DNA of 64,000 bases from Planctomycetota bacterium (GTDB lineage Bacteria > Planctomycetota > Phycisphaerae > UBA1845): the NCBI GenBank assembly GCA_024280855.1, contig JAJRPG010000001.1, positions 1-64,000 of the forward strand, given 5' to 3'. A program made the translations under genes and the position numbers. Positions 52,454 to 60,749 of the stretch are shown piece by piece. Positions within the stretch are counted from its first letter, which is position 1. Every line of letters begins with the position of its first letter. Below the pieces are notes generated by a model. It made no database searches. It was not told the origin of the DNA and worked only from the letters and a program-made list of their open reading frames with translations.

Positions 52454-52573
52454 TATAGGTTCAACTTTGCGGGATGCGATCCCTAAGTATACTGCTGCGT
52501 AAGCTAGGCGCTAGATATAGGTTCGACTGTTACAGGATGCGATCCTTTAAGTCTACTGCCGCACTAGCATAGA
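52454..52573. promoter_or_regulatory. Tandem 62-bp repeat with palindromic core, candidate operator
   Basis: Two imperfect copies (52454-52515 and 52516-52573), each starting TATAGGTTC and each carrying a palindrome: GGGATGCGATCCC (52471-52483) and AGGATGCGATCCT (52534-52546). The outer pair changed from G-C to A-T but stays symmetrical. The array lies 100-220 bases upstream of the first gene of the leftward operon, just inside attR. A dimeric repressor site is the simplest reading. Confidence 0.6.
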
Positions 52574-52744
52574 AGGCAGTGTATCAGATCAATCAAGAAA
52601 TGTCAATTGCATGAATAGAGACCATAAAATATATTCGAACGGAATACTTATGTCAAGGAAAAACTCTTGACATTTTGTACATTTGTCAGAAAATATTAAA
52701 ACAGTGGAGGAGCTTGCTTGCAGCCGCGAGAGCCTGGAATATCA

Positions 52745-52774
52745 GTGACCTAAAGAGGTGACCTAAAGCAGGTC
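52745..52774. promoter_or_regulatory. Candidate integrase arm-type sites near attR
   Basis: TGACCTAAAG occurs twice in tandem (52746-52755 and 52759-52768); the second copy is also the left part of the palindrome GACCT-aaagc-AGGTC (52760-52774). The complement of the same 10-mer lies near attL (7914-7923). The sites are 41-63 bases from the attR repeat. Confidence 0.5.
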
Positions 52775-52808
52775 GAAAACAGCATTATCGGTATCATAAA
52801 GGCGTATA

Positions 52809-52836
52809 GTCACAGGTTCAAGTCCTGTATCGCCCA
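52809..52836 (+). repeat. attR: duplicate of the tRNA-Val 3' end
   Basis: Exact 28-base copy of 7839-7866 without the 5' part of the tRNA. It marks the right edge of the island. Chromosomal sequence resumes at 52837, with about 290 bases of non-coding DNA before the histidine kinase gene. Confidence 0.88.
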
Positions 52837-53122
52837 ATAACAAAATGAAACCGCAAATTAAGTGTAATCATTACAGACTGTTTTGCGCTTAAGTTAATTA
52901 ACTTCACAATCGCCTGCATCATTAAGCTCGTCTACTATTGGACGAAAAAGCGACGTCCCATACACGTTGGAGACTATACGGCAAATGAAGTTGATATCTG
53001 CGCAATCCGATATTGTGTTGTGAACCGGGCATACGGTTTGTGCAATATAAGCAGGCATACTGCAAGCCAACATAGATGTTAATGAGTTAAGCACCGGAAT
53101 TCGCGACAAGATGGAGTAGTAA

Positions 53123-55792
53123 GTGTTTCGATCATTAAAAATGAGTCAACAGATGGCTATTGGTCTGGCTTGCCTGACCATATTGTTCACGATATCGGCC
53201 GGTATTATCGGTGCCCAACTACACTTCTTGGGCTACAAAAATTTCAAACACATTTCTGACATTGCGGTAGCTGAGGTTAGCGCCATTCAGATACGACGAT
53301 ATGAAAAAGATTTTCTGTCTAACGATGTGACGGGCGAAGGATGCACGGAGTTTTATAACGAAGGGAAATGCCATTCGCTAACGAAGTGGAAAAAATCTTT
53401 CCGGAAAATTATAGTCGCACTCGACAATGACTTGGTCTTTGAACGGCTGTATGGCGACGACGAATCTGTTCAGAATATTCAACAAATTAAATCTCTTACA
53501 CTCCAATACAAAGCGTCATTTGATAAAATGACAGAATTACATCGAAAGATGGGTACGGCTAATTACGGATTGGTTGGCCAATTCCGCGACGCGGCTCATC
53601 AACTTGAAAAATTTGTGGCTAACGACCATGAACAGTTGAGCTTGTTGCTACAATCGCGGCGACGAGAAAAAGATTTTTTATTGCGTCACAGACAAGCCTA
53701 TGCAGATAAATTATTCGCCCATTGCGAAGCCTTGAAGGAAATTGTTGCGCCATCATTAAGACCGCTGATAGATACTTATTCCAACACCTTTCGCCAGGTT
53801 GTTGACATCCAAAAAGAGATAGGATTCACACGAGACGTTGGCCTTGCACAGGAAACGCGAGATGCCATCTTTCAGGTTGAGTCGTTGCTTGCTATTGTAA
53901 CTGAGAGTGCGGATGCGGACTTTTTTGCCAGTGCTCAGCGAATTTGGCGTTTCGGTCTTATCCTGAGTGTAGCTTCCATTGTACTATCGATAATCTTTTC
54001 CAGGTTCCTGGTGAAAAGAATTACTGATCCGTTGCGCACACTTGTCATGGCTGTACGCGACGCGCGATACGGGGATAAGTTCGCACATGCCAGCATCGGA
54101 GGGTCGAGGGAACTTGAAGAATTGGGGGACGAGTATAACGACATGGTCGAAAGCCGTTTTCTCGCCGAGGATAAGTTGTTACAAGCCTTAGCGAAAGTTG
54201 AGTGTCAGAGGTTCGCATTAAACTCTCATGCCATCGTGGCTGTAACTGACCTTCAAGGTAATATCACCGAGGTGAACGACAAATTTTGCGAAATAAGCCA
54301 ATACTCCCGTGACGAGCTTATAGGCAACGGGCATCAAATCATCAAATCCGACTATCATCCTGCGTCGTTTTTCAAAGACATGTGGTCTACGATTTCAAGC
54401 GGGAATGTCTGGCATGGTGAGATATGTAATCGTGCGAAGGATGGGTCGCTTTACTGGGTCAATTCTTCCATTATCCCCTACATCGATGCGGAAGGTCGTA
54501 TCGAGCAATATATAGCTATCAGGGAAGACATTACGAAACGTAAGCAAGTGGAGGAAGCACTGAAATGTGCCCTGGTTGCGGCGAATGCCGCCAATCAGTC
54601 CAAGAATGATTTCCTTGCAAATATGAGCCACGAAATCCGTACACCCATGACAGCTATACTGGGGTACACCGACGTACTGTTAGAGAACGGCTCGTTAGCG
54701 AATGCATCTCCAGAACGAATCGATGCGATTAACACGATACAGCGTAATGGAAGATACCTGCTGGGTATCATCAACGATATTCTTGATCTTTCAAAAATCG
54801 AAGCCGGTAAAATGACGGTCGAGAATCGTGAATACCATCCATGTCAGGTTCTCTCAGACGTGGCTTCGTTGATGAGGGTGAGAGCGGATGAGAAGAAGTT
54901 ATTGTTCGAAACCGATTTCATTGGCGACATCCCGGAAACCATTCAAACTGACATAACCCGCCTTCGCCAAATCCTAATTAATCTTGTCGGTAACGCCATT
55001 AAATTTACCACCAAAGGGTCCGTACGTCTCGTCACTCAATTTGTTGATACCGACGGTATACCGTACATGCAGTTTGACGTGATAGACACCGGACGCGGCA
55101 TCGGCGACGAACAGAAAGAAAGTATTTTTAAGCCTTTTACCCAGGCAGATAATTCCACGACCAGAGTATTCGGCGGCACAGGTTTGGGGTTAACCATATG
55201 CCAACGGTTTGCCAAGCTACTAGGCGGCGACGTCGTGGTGCAAACTTCTGAATTGGGCACGGGCACCGTCATGCGTGCGACGATTACTACGGGGCCGATG
55301 AATGGCATTAACATGCTTGATGACCCCAAAGCTGCCATGCTGAAGTTGCCCACAGCCGTCGTCGAGGTGAAGTTTTCTTCATCAAGCCTGGAAGGGTGTC
55401 GTATATTGCTCGTGGATGATGGCGAAGATAATCGTCGTTTGATTTCATTTATACTAGGTAAGACAGGCGCAGATGTTTCCGTACGAGAAAATGGCCTGGA
55501 AGCTTACAATGCCGCAACTGAGGCACTTCAAGAAGGAAATCCATTCGACGTAATTCTCATGGATATGCAGATGCCGGTGTTGGATGGATATGAAGCAACC
55601 ACTCGATTACGCCTGGACGGCTACCAAGGTCCAGTCATCGCTATTACCGCGCATGCCATGGTGGGCGATAAAGAAAAGTGCATAAACGCTGGCTGTGATG
55701 ATTATACAACCAAGCCTATTCATCGAGCGAAGCTGATTGCACTCATACAACAATACTGGGTTCAGGAAAGTGCCACGCTTGCAACTACCTGA
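53123..55792 (+). CDS. Hybrid sensor histidine kinase / response regulator
   Basis: An 889-residue membrane sensor. TM1 (about 10-32) and TM2 (about 272-293) enclose a mostly helical sensor region of about 240 residues. HAMP (about 294-347), PAS (about 360-480; HAIVAVTDLQGNITEVNDKFCEI), HisKA with FLANMSHEIRTPM (phospho-His near 503), HATPase (NLVGNAIKFT, DTGRGIGDE, GGTGLGLTIC) and a C-terminal receiver (LLVDDGEDNRRL, phospho-Asp in ILMDMQMP near 812, Lys in TTKPIH) follow in order. All key residues are present. The start is GTG 53123 with GGAG 6 bases upstream. No partner regulator lies beside it; the ligand is unknown. Confidence 0.95.
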   Translation: MFRSLKMSQQMAIGLACLTILFTISAGIIGAQLHFLGYKNFKHISDIAVAEVSAIQIRRYEKDFLSNDVTGEGCTEFYNEGKCHSLTKWKKSFRKIIVALDNDLVFERLYGDDESVQNIQQIKSLTLQYKASFDKMTELHRKMGTANYGLVGQFRDAAHQLEKFVANDHEQLSLLLQSRRREKDFLLRHRQAYADKLFAHCEALKEIVAPSLRPLIDTYSNTFRQVVDIQKEIGFTRDVGLAQETRDAIFQVESLLAIVTESADADFFASAQRIWRFGLILSVASIVLSIIFSRFLVKRITDPLRTLVMAVRDARYGDKFAHASIGGSRELEELGDEYNDMVESRFLAEDKLLQALAKVECQRFALNSHAIVAVTDLQGNITEVNDKFCEISQYSRDELIGNGHQIIKSDYHPASFFKDMWSTISSGNVWHGEICNRAKDGSLYWVNSSIIPYIDAEGRIEQYIAIREDITKRKQVEEALKCALVAANAANQSKNDFLANMSHEIRTPMTAILGYTDVLLENGSLANASPERIDAINTIQRNGRYLLGIINDILDLSKIEAGKMTVENREYHPCQVLSDVASLMRVRADEKKLLFETDFIGDIPETIQTDITRLRQILINLVGNAIKFTTKGSVRLVTQFVDTDGIPYMQFDVIDTGRGIGDEQKESIFKPFTQADNSTTRVFGGTGLGLTICQRFAKLLGGDVVVQTSELGTGTVMRATITTGPMNGINMLDDPKAAMLKLPTAVVEVKFSSSSLEGCRILLVDDGEDNRRLISFILGKTGADVSVRENGLEAYNAATEALQEGNPFDVILMDMQMPVLDGYEATTRLRLDGYQGPVIAITAHAMVGDKEKCINAGCDDYTTKPIHRAKLIALIQQYWVQESATLATT

Positions 55793-55806
55793 GAATTGGG
55801 ACATAG

Positions 55807-56733
55807 CTAAGACAGTTTTTCGGCGGACTCAATCTTCGACGGTTTCGGGCCAATATAGCCAATCGCTTCTCCCAGAGACCAGGCACAAAGCAGGCACGCA
55901 AGAAATGGCCCGCAGTAGATAAGTTGCGGAGCCATCGCCATGTCACTTTTAACGGCCCGCCGTGCGATGCGGGCTAGGAGTACAAAAAAGACCAACGGCG
56001 ACGCGAGTACCAGCGCCACACGCTTCACCATAGGTGATTGCTTACGGCGATAGAACCCGTAGTGTCTTCCGCCACCTAGCAGATGCTTCATCGCCACGCC
56101 GAAACTCATACCCAGATAACTCTGCACTTTCGCATCATTAGCCATGTACAGTGATTCGCCGCGACGGCAAAGCACTTCGTGAACTTCGTTTTCACGAAAT
56201 CTGACTGCCCATGTTTCACGGCAGGTGTTCAATAATTCATGATCGTAGGCTACGTTAATTCCGGAAACAACGGGTACAGCGCCATCGGGCTGCGGTGATG
56301 TGTAATAGCCGTACTCGACGAAGTAGAGCGCCCAAAGATAGGCCCCACGCGACGCGCCTTTGTCAACCGGGCCGCCGATGATGCGATGTCCATCTAGCCA
56401 TGCCTGAATAATCGCTGTTGACCAGTTGGGGGCAAACGTGCAATGGTCTTCGGTGAGTACAACAACTTGGCCGGTCGCTTCCTTCGCGCCAAGCGTACGC
56501 AGTGCAAACACGCTAGCCCCTGCGGTCCCGCGAATAAATGTCACCGTTGAGAATTGCTTGGCTAAACGCGCCACCGTCTTTTCGTCAGCGCTCGTAGCTG
56601 CGATGATTTGAGAAATGCCGGGCTGAGTAAGAATACTATCAAGACATTGCGAGAGCATCGATTCCCCGGAGAAGGAGGCGATGACTACAGAGACGCTCGG
56701 CGCATTATCATTTCGGTTAGGTGACGTCGTCAT
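55807..56733 (-). CDS. Family 2 glycosyltransferase, membrane-anchored
   Basis: A 308-residue GT2 enzyme: SVSVVIASFSGESMLSQCLDSIL at the start (nucleotide-sugar fold), LGAKEATGQVVVLTEDHCTF (the D-x-D-like EDH site near 92-97), then VVSGINVAYDHELL and ENEVHEVLCRRGE (acceptor-site acidic residues). Two hydrophobic segments near the C-terminus (about 230-252 and 270-290) should anchor it to the membrane. It transfers a sugar to a lipid or glycan acceptor. It is convergent with the histidine kinase gene, with 14 bases between the ends. Confidence 0.9.
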   Translation of the reverse strand: MTTSPNRNDNAPSVSVVIASFSGESMLSQCLDSILTQPGISQIIAATSADEKTVARLAKQFSTVTFIRGTAGASVFALRTLGAKEATGQVVVLTEDHCTFAPNWSTAIIQAWLDGHRIIGGPVDKGASRGAYLWALYFVEYGYYTSPQPDGAVPVVSGINVAYDHELLNTCRETWAVRFRENEVHEVLCRRGESLYMANDAKVQSYLGMSFGVAMKHLLGGGRHYGFYRRKQSPMVKRVALVLASPLVFFVLLARIARRAVKSDMAMAPQLIYCGPFLACLLCAWSLGEAIGYIGPKPSKIESAEKLS

Positions 56734-56909
56734 GCAACTACTTTATCGCGTTCCAGCTTTTTGTCATCCGCAAGTACATTTTTTAACGAGCCGCGGGTTT
56801 CAGCCCCGCCATTGGGTATCACGCATGACTCGTCAGCCATGTTAATGAGTACGCCCACGAACTTGATAGTCATTGTTTTCTTAGGTTAGTATCAGGAGAG
56901 TTGCCGAAA

Positions 56910-57494
56910 TTATGGGGCGGTATCTTTTTCGGGTGTGCGGATAGAAGATTGCAATCGTCCTGCGAGCAGTTGATAGAAATGAATCGCTACCGATTGTTCT
57001 GCCTTGATGACATCATCCGCGCCAAGCTGCTTGGCTTTCATGCCCATCGAAGAATAATTAGTACGGGCGATGATATATATTTCTGGCCGTAATCGTCGTG
57101 CGATGGTGATCGCCTGTAGGACAGCCTCTTCGTTAGGGATAGTTAGTGCCAGAACGGCGGCAGTATGTAAGCCAGCTTCGGCGAGGGTTTTGGCGTTCAC
57201 CGCGTCGCCCTGGATAATGCTACGGCCTAGGGCACGCTGCGTCTTTACGGTGGCAGGGTTTTGCTCTAACAGCGTAAATGGAATAGAGGCGTTATCGAGC
57301 AATTCCGTGACCGCGCGACCTACCAGCCCATACCCCACCACAATCACATGGCCATTCAGCGGATGGTCCTGGTTGGCTGCCGCTACCGGGAGGACGAGCA
57401 GCTTCGTCTCCGAAGGCCAATCTGGCTGACCTTGAAGCACAACTTGCCCATTTTCGTACACCGCCGTATGAGATTGTAGAGATAACGGGTCCAA
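56910..57494 (-). CDS. TrkA-N / RCK domain protein
   Basis: A 194-residue cytoplasmic protein. HVIVVGYGLVGRAVTELL (about residues 49-66) is the GxGxxG Rossmann motif of RCK_N/TrkA-N domains, followed by LLEQNPATVKTQRALGRSIIQGDAVNAKTLAEAGL and VLALTIPNEEAVLQAITIARRL, the standard RCK order. These domains bind NAD or nucleotides and gate potassium channels or transporters. No membrane channel part is encoded here, so it either acts with a separate channel or is a relic. The start is TTG 57494 with GAGAGG 6 bases upstream. Confidence 0.85.
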   Translation of the reverse strand: MDPLSLQSHTAVYENGQVVLQGQPDWPSETKLLVLPVAAANQDHPLNGHVIVVGYGLVGRAVTELLDNASIPFTLLEQNPATVKTQRALGRSIIQGDAVNAKTLAEAGLHTAAVLALTIPNEEAVLQAITIARRLRPEIYIIARTNYSSMGMKAKQLGADDVIKAEQSVAIHFYQLLAGRLQSSIRTPEKDTAP

Positions 57495-57629
57495 CGAATG
57501 CCTCTCACGAAAACAACATGCAAAAAAGCACGCCGAAAAAACGCGCTGAACCCAAATCAGTTTTCGCGCGCGTTATATCACTGAGGTGTTATCGGTCGGT
57601 CGATTCCGCGTTAATGAAACAACACCCTG

Positions 57630-59033
57630 TTAGGATTTTCGACCGAATTTGTTGATGGCTTCGGCGACAAGATAAAATGAACCCGTGATGCAGATAACAT
57701 CTTCACGAGAAATCGCCCTGGTAGCGATATCGAGGGCTTCTTCCAAGCTATCAGCAACTTGTACCATTTTACCGGACACCTCCGAATACTCGGCGGCTAA
57801 TTCGTGTGGGTCCGCCGAACGGGGCGATTTAATGGGCGTGAAAATAATTTTATCCGCCCCAAGCTGAACCTGGCGAACCATGCGCGCCACATCTTTTTCT
57901 TTGCTGCAGCCAAAAATGACCACCATAGAGTCGTAGACGATGTTCTGGCCTACAGCCCTCATGAGCGCTTCGATGCTGGCACCATTGTGCGCGCCATCGA
58001 CCACAATACGAGGGTCTTCGGAAATCAGTTGCATTCGGCCAGGAAGTTTTAGGTTAGCTACGCCGACCATCGCCTTATGGTCGTCAATCGGAAAGCCCTT
58101 GCTCTTGAGTACGTCCAATAATCCCAATGCAAGTGTGCAGTTAATTGCCTGGTGCAAGCCCGGTGCCGGAATGTGAAGATGTTCAAATTTGCAGTTCGGC
58201 GTGGTAAGGCAAATACGGGCATGTCGGCCCATCGTTCGAGAAAACTCAAAACGGTAGCTGAAATCAACATTTTCGTTGGAGTAACTAATCGGAGCATTCA
58301 AAGCCGCAGCCGCTGCTTCGAGCGTTTCCCTAACCTCAGGCTCTTGCGGGGCGCTAATGACGGGGACGCCTTCTTTCATAATGCCAGCTTTTTCGGCTGC
58401 GATAAGAGGGAGTGTTTTGCCAAGCTGAGCTAAGTGGTCGTAGCTGATATTAGTGATACCAATAGCCTCTGGCGTAATGACGTTCGTCGCGTCCAATCGG
58501 CCACCAAGCCCGGTCTCGATAATCGCAATATCAACTTCTGACTGGCTGAAGTGCAAAAACGCAGCCGAGGTGAGCATGTCAAAATAAGTTGGGCCAGCGA
58601 TTCGAGCCTTAGCCGAGGCTTCTGAAACGGCGGAAACAAGCTTGACGAAGTCAGGCTCGCTCACCATTTCGCTATCCACCACAATTCGCTCGCGGATGTT
58701 GAGGATATGCGGCGAGGAATATAGCCCAACCTTCAGGCCGCACCCGCGAAGCATCTCCATGAGCATCGCAGCTGTGCTGCCTTTGCCTTTGGTCCCCGCA
58801 ATATGAACCGTTTTGAAGTTGTGATGAGGATTCCCCATCGCACCTAAGAGCCTATTCGTGCGGGATAGGCCAAAATTGTTAGCGGTATACGGCGTTCGCG
58901 CGGATCGCTCGTAATTCGTGAGAGAATCTAAAAAATTAACTGCCGAACGAAAAGTGCGAAACTGCTTGCCAGCAGGCTGCGATTTTTTCGGACTCAGTTT
59001 ACCTTTTGGTTGTTGAAGAGCTGCCTTTACCAT
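57630..59033 (-). CDS. folC: Folylpolyglutamate synthase / dihydrofolate synthase
   Basis: A 467-residue Mur-ligase-type enzyme. The ATP loop is HIAGTKGKGSTAAML (about residues 78-92), then GLYSSPHILNIRERI (folate-binding loop), IIETGLGGRLDATNVI (about 170-185), GITNISYDHLAQLGKT with the conserved YDH, EKAGIMKEGVPVI and VVDGAHNGAS in the C-terminal domain. It adds glutamate to dihydropteroate and folates in the cytoplasm. The N-terminal ~40 residues are basic and unusual. It is divergent from aroB with about 230 bases between. Core metabolic gene, so chromosomal. Confidence 0.95.
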   Translation of the reverse strand: MVKAALQQPKGKLSPKKSQPAGKQFRTFRSAVNFLDSLTNYERSARTPYTANNFGLSRTNRLLGAMGNPHHNFKTVHIAGTKGKGSTAAMLMEMLRGCGLKVGLYSSPHILNIRERIVVDSEMVSEPDFVKLVSAVSEASAKARIAGPTYFDMLTSAAFLHFSQSEVDIAIIETGLGGRLDATNVITPEAIGITNISYDHLAQLGKTLPLIAAEKAGIMKEGVPVISAPQEPEVRETLEAAAAALNAPISYSNENVDFSYRFEFSRTMGRHARICLTTPNCKFEHLHIPAPGLHQAINCTLALGLLDVLKSKGFPIDDHKAMVGVANLKLPGRMQLISEDPRIVVDGAHNGASIEALMRAVGQNIVYDSMVVIFGCSKEKDVARMVRQVQLGADKIIFTPIKSPRSADPHELAAEYSEVSGKMVQVADSLEEALDIATRAISREDVICITGSFYLVAEAINKFGRKS

Positions 59034-59267
59034 GTGAGAAAATGATACTACGAAACCGTGTTTTCGTCAATCCTACGGGTTTACTGGTGGTTATATTATG
59101 TGACCTACAGTTTAATAAGGCTTTACTTATTGTATTAAGTTCTGTAATCCACTCGTCTTATTCGACGCCCCCAATATGGCTTGTTCGCGTTTGCACAAAA
59201 ATACACTAAGGCTTCAAAATCATGGGTGATTTCCCCCGCCCGTGCGAACATTGCCTATCTATATACA

Positions 59268-60374
59268 ATGACGCTCATGAAGGGGTTTGAGTTCAAAGTT
59301 AATAGCCAAGCTACGCGCGTCGTCATCGAGCGGGGTGTGCTAGCTGGCGTTGGCCAATTGGCGAAGGGCGAAGCAGGGTTAGCTGATGTCGGGCGGGTGG
59401 CTTTGATTAGCGATGATCGGGTCGCGCCTCTATATAGCGCTGCTGTGGTTAAGAGTTTCGAGCAGGCTGGCTTTGAAGTTGAGTTGATCGTTTTCCCGGC
59501 TGGGGAGGCTTCCAAGACGCTGGCGACAGCTGAGATGCTATTCCAAACCTTGGCGGATAAACATTTTGATCGCAGCGGGCTGATCGTTGCCCTTGGCGGT
59601 GGCGTGGTTAGCGATCTCGCGGGGTTTGTCGCAGCTACTTATAAGCGGGGCGTGCGATTTGTTATTATCCCTACCACGCTGGAGTCAGACGTGGATGCCT
59701 GTCTTGGCGGAAAGACGGCTGTCAATTTACCTGCGGGTAAGAATCTGGTCGGCGCGTTTCATCAGCCTGCGCTTATTTGCGTTGATCCGAATTGTTTAAC
59801 GACGCTTGATGCGCGAGACATCCGGGCAGGGTTAGCTGAGTCTGTGAAGCATGCGCTGATCGCTTCGCCGGAATTTTTGACTTGGCACGAGCAACACATC
59901 GACGAGCTGCTTCGCGCTGATCCGGGCCTCATGGAAACTTTGATTGAGCGCAATCTGAAAATCAAAGCTGACATTGTCTCGCGCGACCCGTTTGAGCGAG
60001 GCGATGATAGGATGCTTTTGAATCTTGGCCATACGCTGGGTCATGCGATTGAGTCGCAGTGTGGTTATGCGATGAGGCATGGCGAATGCGTTTCGCTGGG
60101 CCTGCTCGGCGCGTGCAGGCTATCACACACGCTTGGCCTGCTAGATATTCAAATTGTTGAGCGGGTAGAGACACTACTACGGCACTTGCAATTGCCTACG
60201 ACATTGCCCGAAGCGTTAGATGCCGACAAGATTGCGGCTTCGATTCTGAACGATAAAAAAGTGGTCGCCGGGAAACTGTCGTTCGTGCTTTTGCGCGATG
60301 TGGGTGATCCGGTGATTAGCCAAGATGTTACGCCGGATGATTATTTGCAGGCGTATCGTTCGCTGATTGGATAA
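59268..60374 (+). CDS. aroB: 3-dehydroquinate synthase
   Basis: A 368-residue AroB, second step of the shikimate pathway. NAD-binding and active-site parts are ALGGGVVSDLAGFVAATYKRGV, PTTLESDVDACLGGKTAVN (usual form PTTLLAQVDSSVGGKT), KNLVGAFHQPALICVD, LAESVKHALI (metal Glu), LNLGHTLGHAIE and MRHGECVSLG (metal His). All metal ligands are visible. The start is set at ATG 59268 (MTLMKGFEF) or 59277, since the enzyme fold begins there; a longer frame from 59181 is not typical. A perfect hairpin follows at 60385-60402. Confidence 0.95.
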   Translation: MTLMKGFEFKVNSQATRVVIERGVLAGVGQLAKGEAGLADVGRVALISDDRVAPLYSAAVVKSFEQAGFEVELIVFPAGEASKTLATAEMLFQTLADKHFDRSGLIVALGGGVVSDLAGFVAATYKRGVRFVIIPTTLESDVDACLGGKTAVNLPAGKNLVGAFHQPALICVDPNCLTTLDARDIRAGLAESVKHALIASPEFLTWHEQHIDELLRADPGLMETLIERNLKIKADIVSRDPFERGDDRMLLNLGHTLGHAIESQCGYAMRHGECVSLGLLGACRLSHTLGLLDIQIVERVETLLRHLQLPTTLPEALDADKIAASILNDKKVVAGKLSFVLLRDVGDPVISQDVTPDDYLQAYRSLIG

Positions 60375-60384
60375 AGTGAGGTAA

Positions 60385-60402
60385 GTCATGCTATTGCATG
60401 AC
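60385..60402 (+). terminator. Hairpin after aroB
   Basis: GTCATGC-TATT-GCATGAC, 7-bp perfect stem, 11 bases after the aroB stop. There is no T-run, so it is a weak terminator call. A close relative, GTCATGC-AATA-GGATGAC, occurs at 63897-63914 inside the second copy of the flanking repeat. Confidence 0.4.
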
Positions 60403-60426
60403 GATGACGGTGGCCGTTTACCCTCT

Positions 60427-60563
60427 CGGATGTAAAGCTAATTCGCTTGGCTCACAAGATAAACGGTATTTTTGAAAATGGAATATCTATATGTCTTCTC
60501 ATCTGAATACATTGTTTGGTAACGAATTATTGTCACGGTCGTACGCTGACCTACCCGGCTTTG
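60427..60563 (+). repeat. 120-bp dispersed repeat, copy 1
   Basis: Bases 60427-60545 match 63761-63878 at roughly four of five positions (shared cores AAACGGTATTTTTGAAA and GAATACATTGT). The match resumes in both copies at TGACCTACCCG. The copies lie in the same direction on either side of the beta-helix gene. Confidence 0.75.
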
Positions 60564-60749
60564 TAGGCTAAATCATCGACTCCCGCAGGTCCAAAAAGAG
60601 GACCCGGGCTATCCGGCCGCTCAAGAATATCCTTGTATCGAGGAGGCGGATAAGATACCATGGGTTGTCCCTTGTTTGGGTACGAATGATCAGGGGAAAT
60701 CGTTCAACTATCGCTCTTGGACCAAGAGCCGTATAAAAGGATTGATGCA

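Larger units (their letters stand above)
7839..52836. mobile_element. 45-kb genomic island integrated at tRNA-Val
   Basis: The interval is bounded by an exact 28-base direct repeat: the 3' end of tRNA-Val (7839-7866) and a lone copy at 52809-52836 with no tRNA body in front of it. A tyrosine integrase gene begins 94 bases inside the left copy. Cargo includes a RepB-type primase, a second integrase, a RuvB-like ATPase, anti-phage genes and several DNA methyltransferases. No conjugation or phage structural genes are visible, so it resembles a satellite-like or mobilisable integrative element. Boundaries come from the repeat; the mechanism is inferred from tRNA-targeting integrases. Confidence 0.88.

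Noticed and set aside
52801-52836. Second tRNA-Val gene
   Set aside because: Only the T-arm and acceptor 3' strand are present; the D-arm and anticodon arm are missing, so it is attR, not a tRNA.
52894-53109. 71-codon minus-strand frame between attR and the histidine kinase
   Set aside because: TTG start, no ribosome-binding site, no motif; could be a decayed secreted-protein tail but unsupported.
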